This document shows positions 6,313-6,422 of a stretch of 6,422 nt of DNA, in pieces. The first letter of the stretch is position 1; each line of letters starts with the position of its first letter. This DNA is from an uncultured Candidatus Nemicrothrix sp. (GTDB lineage Bacteria > Actinomycetota > Acidimicrobiia > Acidimicrobiales > Acidimicrobilacustridaceae). A model generated the notes under the pieces. That model made no database searches. It saw nothing but the letters and a program-made list of their open reading frames with translations, and was not told where the DNA came from. The DNA lies in NCBI GenBank assembly GCA_903827085.1, contig CAIKHC010000134.1, positions 1 to 6,422 on the forward strand, given 5' to 3'. The position numbers were made by a program, and so were the translations under genes.

Positions 6313-6422
6313 ATGGCCCCCAACAAACAGCGTGAATGGCATCCCGCTTTCGAAGAATATTGCGAGGCCATTTTTGAGTTACGCGAGGACGACGTCGACG
6401 TCATCCAAGCGCGCATCGCTGA
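6313..6422 (+). CDS. DtxR/IdeR-family metal-dependent transcriptional repressor (N-terminal part)
   Basis: Only the first 36 codons are in the window; the gene runs off the right edge. The visible part begins MAPNKQREWH and continues with FEEYCEAIFELREDDVDV (13-30) and IQARIA (31-36). This matches the first helix and the start of the helix-turn-helix of DtxR proteins, where the pattern is Y-L-x-x-I-Y-x-L-E-E and then a segment such as LRARIAERL. Family members bind Fe2+ or Mn2+ and repress metal-uptake genes while controlling storage and oxidative-stress genes. The metal-binding residues, dimerisation domain and SH3-like domain lie beyond the window, so metal preference cannot be stated. The start is supported by the -10 box six bases upstream. 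It follows the oxidoreductase gene by 41 bases but probably has its own promoter. Confidence 0.8.
   Translation, partial: MAPNKQREWHPAFEEYCEAIFELREDDVDVIQARIA

Overview
The window looks like ordinary chromosome from a moderately GC-rich actinobacterium. The evidence is strong G/C preference at third codon positions, an F420-type PPOX-fold protein, a DtxR/IdeR-type regulator start, and promoters whose -10 box sits 6-7 nt before the start codon, giving leaderless mRNAs. Acidimicrobiia is a plausible class, but this is an inference from gene style and nothing in the window proves it.

Layout. Bases 1-146 hold the C-terminal end of an unrecognised plus-strand gene. It converges on a minus-strand gene (275-1168) whose product resembles a Glu/Leu/Phe/Val dehydrogenase but appears to have lost the catalytic lysine and the glycine-rich nucleotide-binding motif. 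All later genes read on the plus strand: a family I inorganic pyrophosphatase (1241-1732), a 1-Cys Prx6-type peroxiredoxin (1847-2482), a strong hairpin (2504-2533), a MacB/LolD-type ABC ATPase (2561-3316), its 852-residue double-FtsX permease (3318-5876), a small PPOX/F420 oxidoreductase-family protein (5876-6271), and the first 36 codons of a DtxR-family metal-dependent repressor (6313 to the window end).

How the genes work together. The pyrophosphatase and peroxiredoxin are housekeeping and oxidative-stress functions. The ATPase and permease are separated by one base and form one exporter or lipoprotein-release-type transporter. The oxidoreductase gene overlaps the permease stop codon by one base, so the three are almost certainly one operon. 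It probably runs from a TAGCCT -10 box just downstream of the hairpin that ends peroxiredoxin transcription. The DtxR-type gene has its own TAGACT box and probably begins a new transcription unit.

I see no rRNA, tRNA, CRISPR array, insertion sequence, phage gene or toxin-antitoxin pair. The most unusual items are the dehydrogenase-like protein with missing active-site motifs and the recurring leaderless-promoter arrangement. I found no convincing new multi-gene system.
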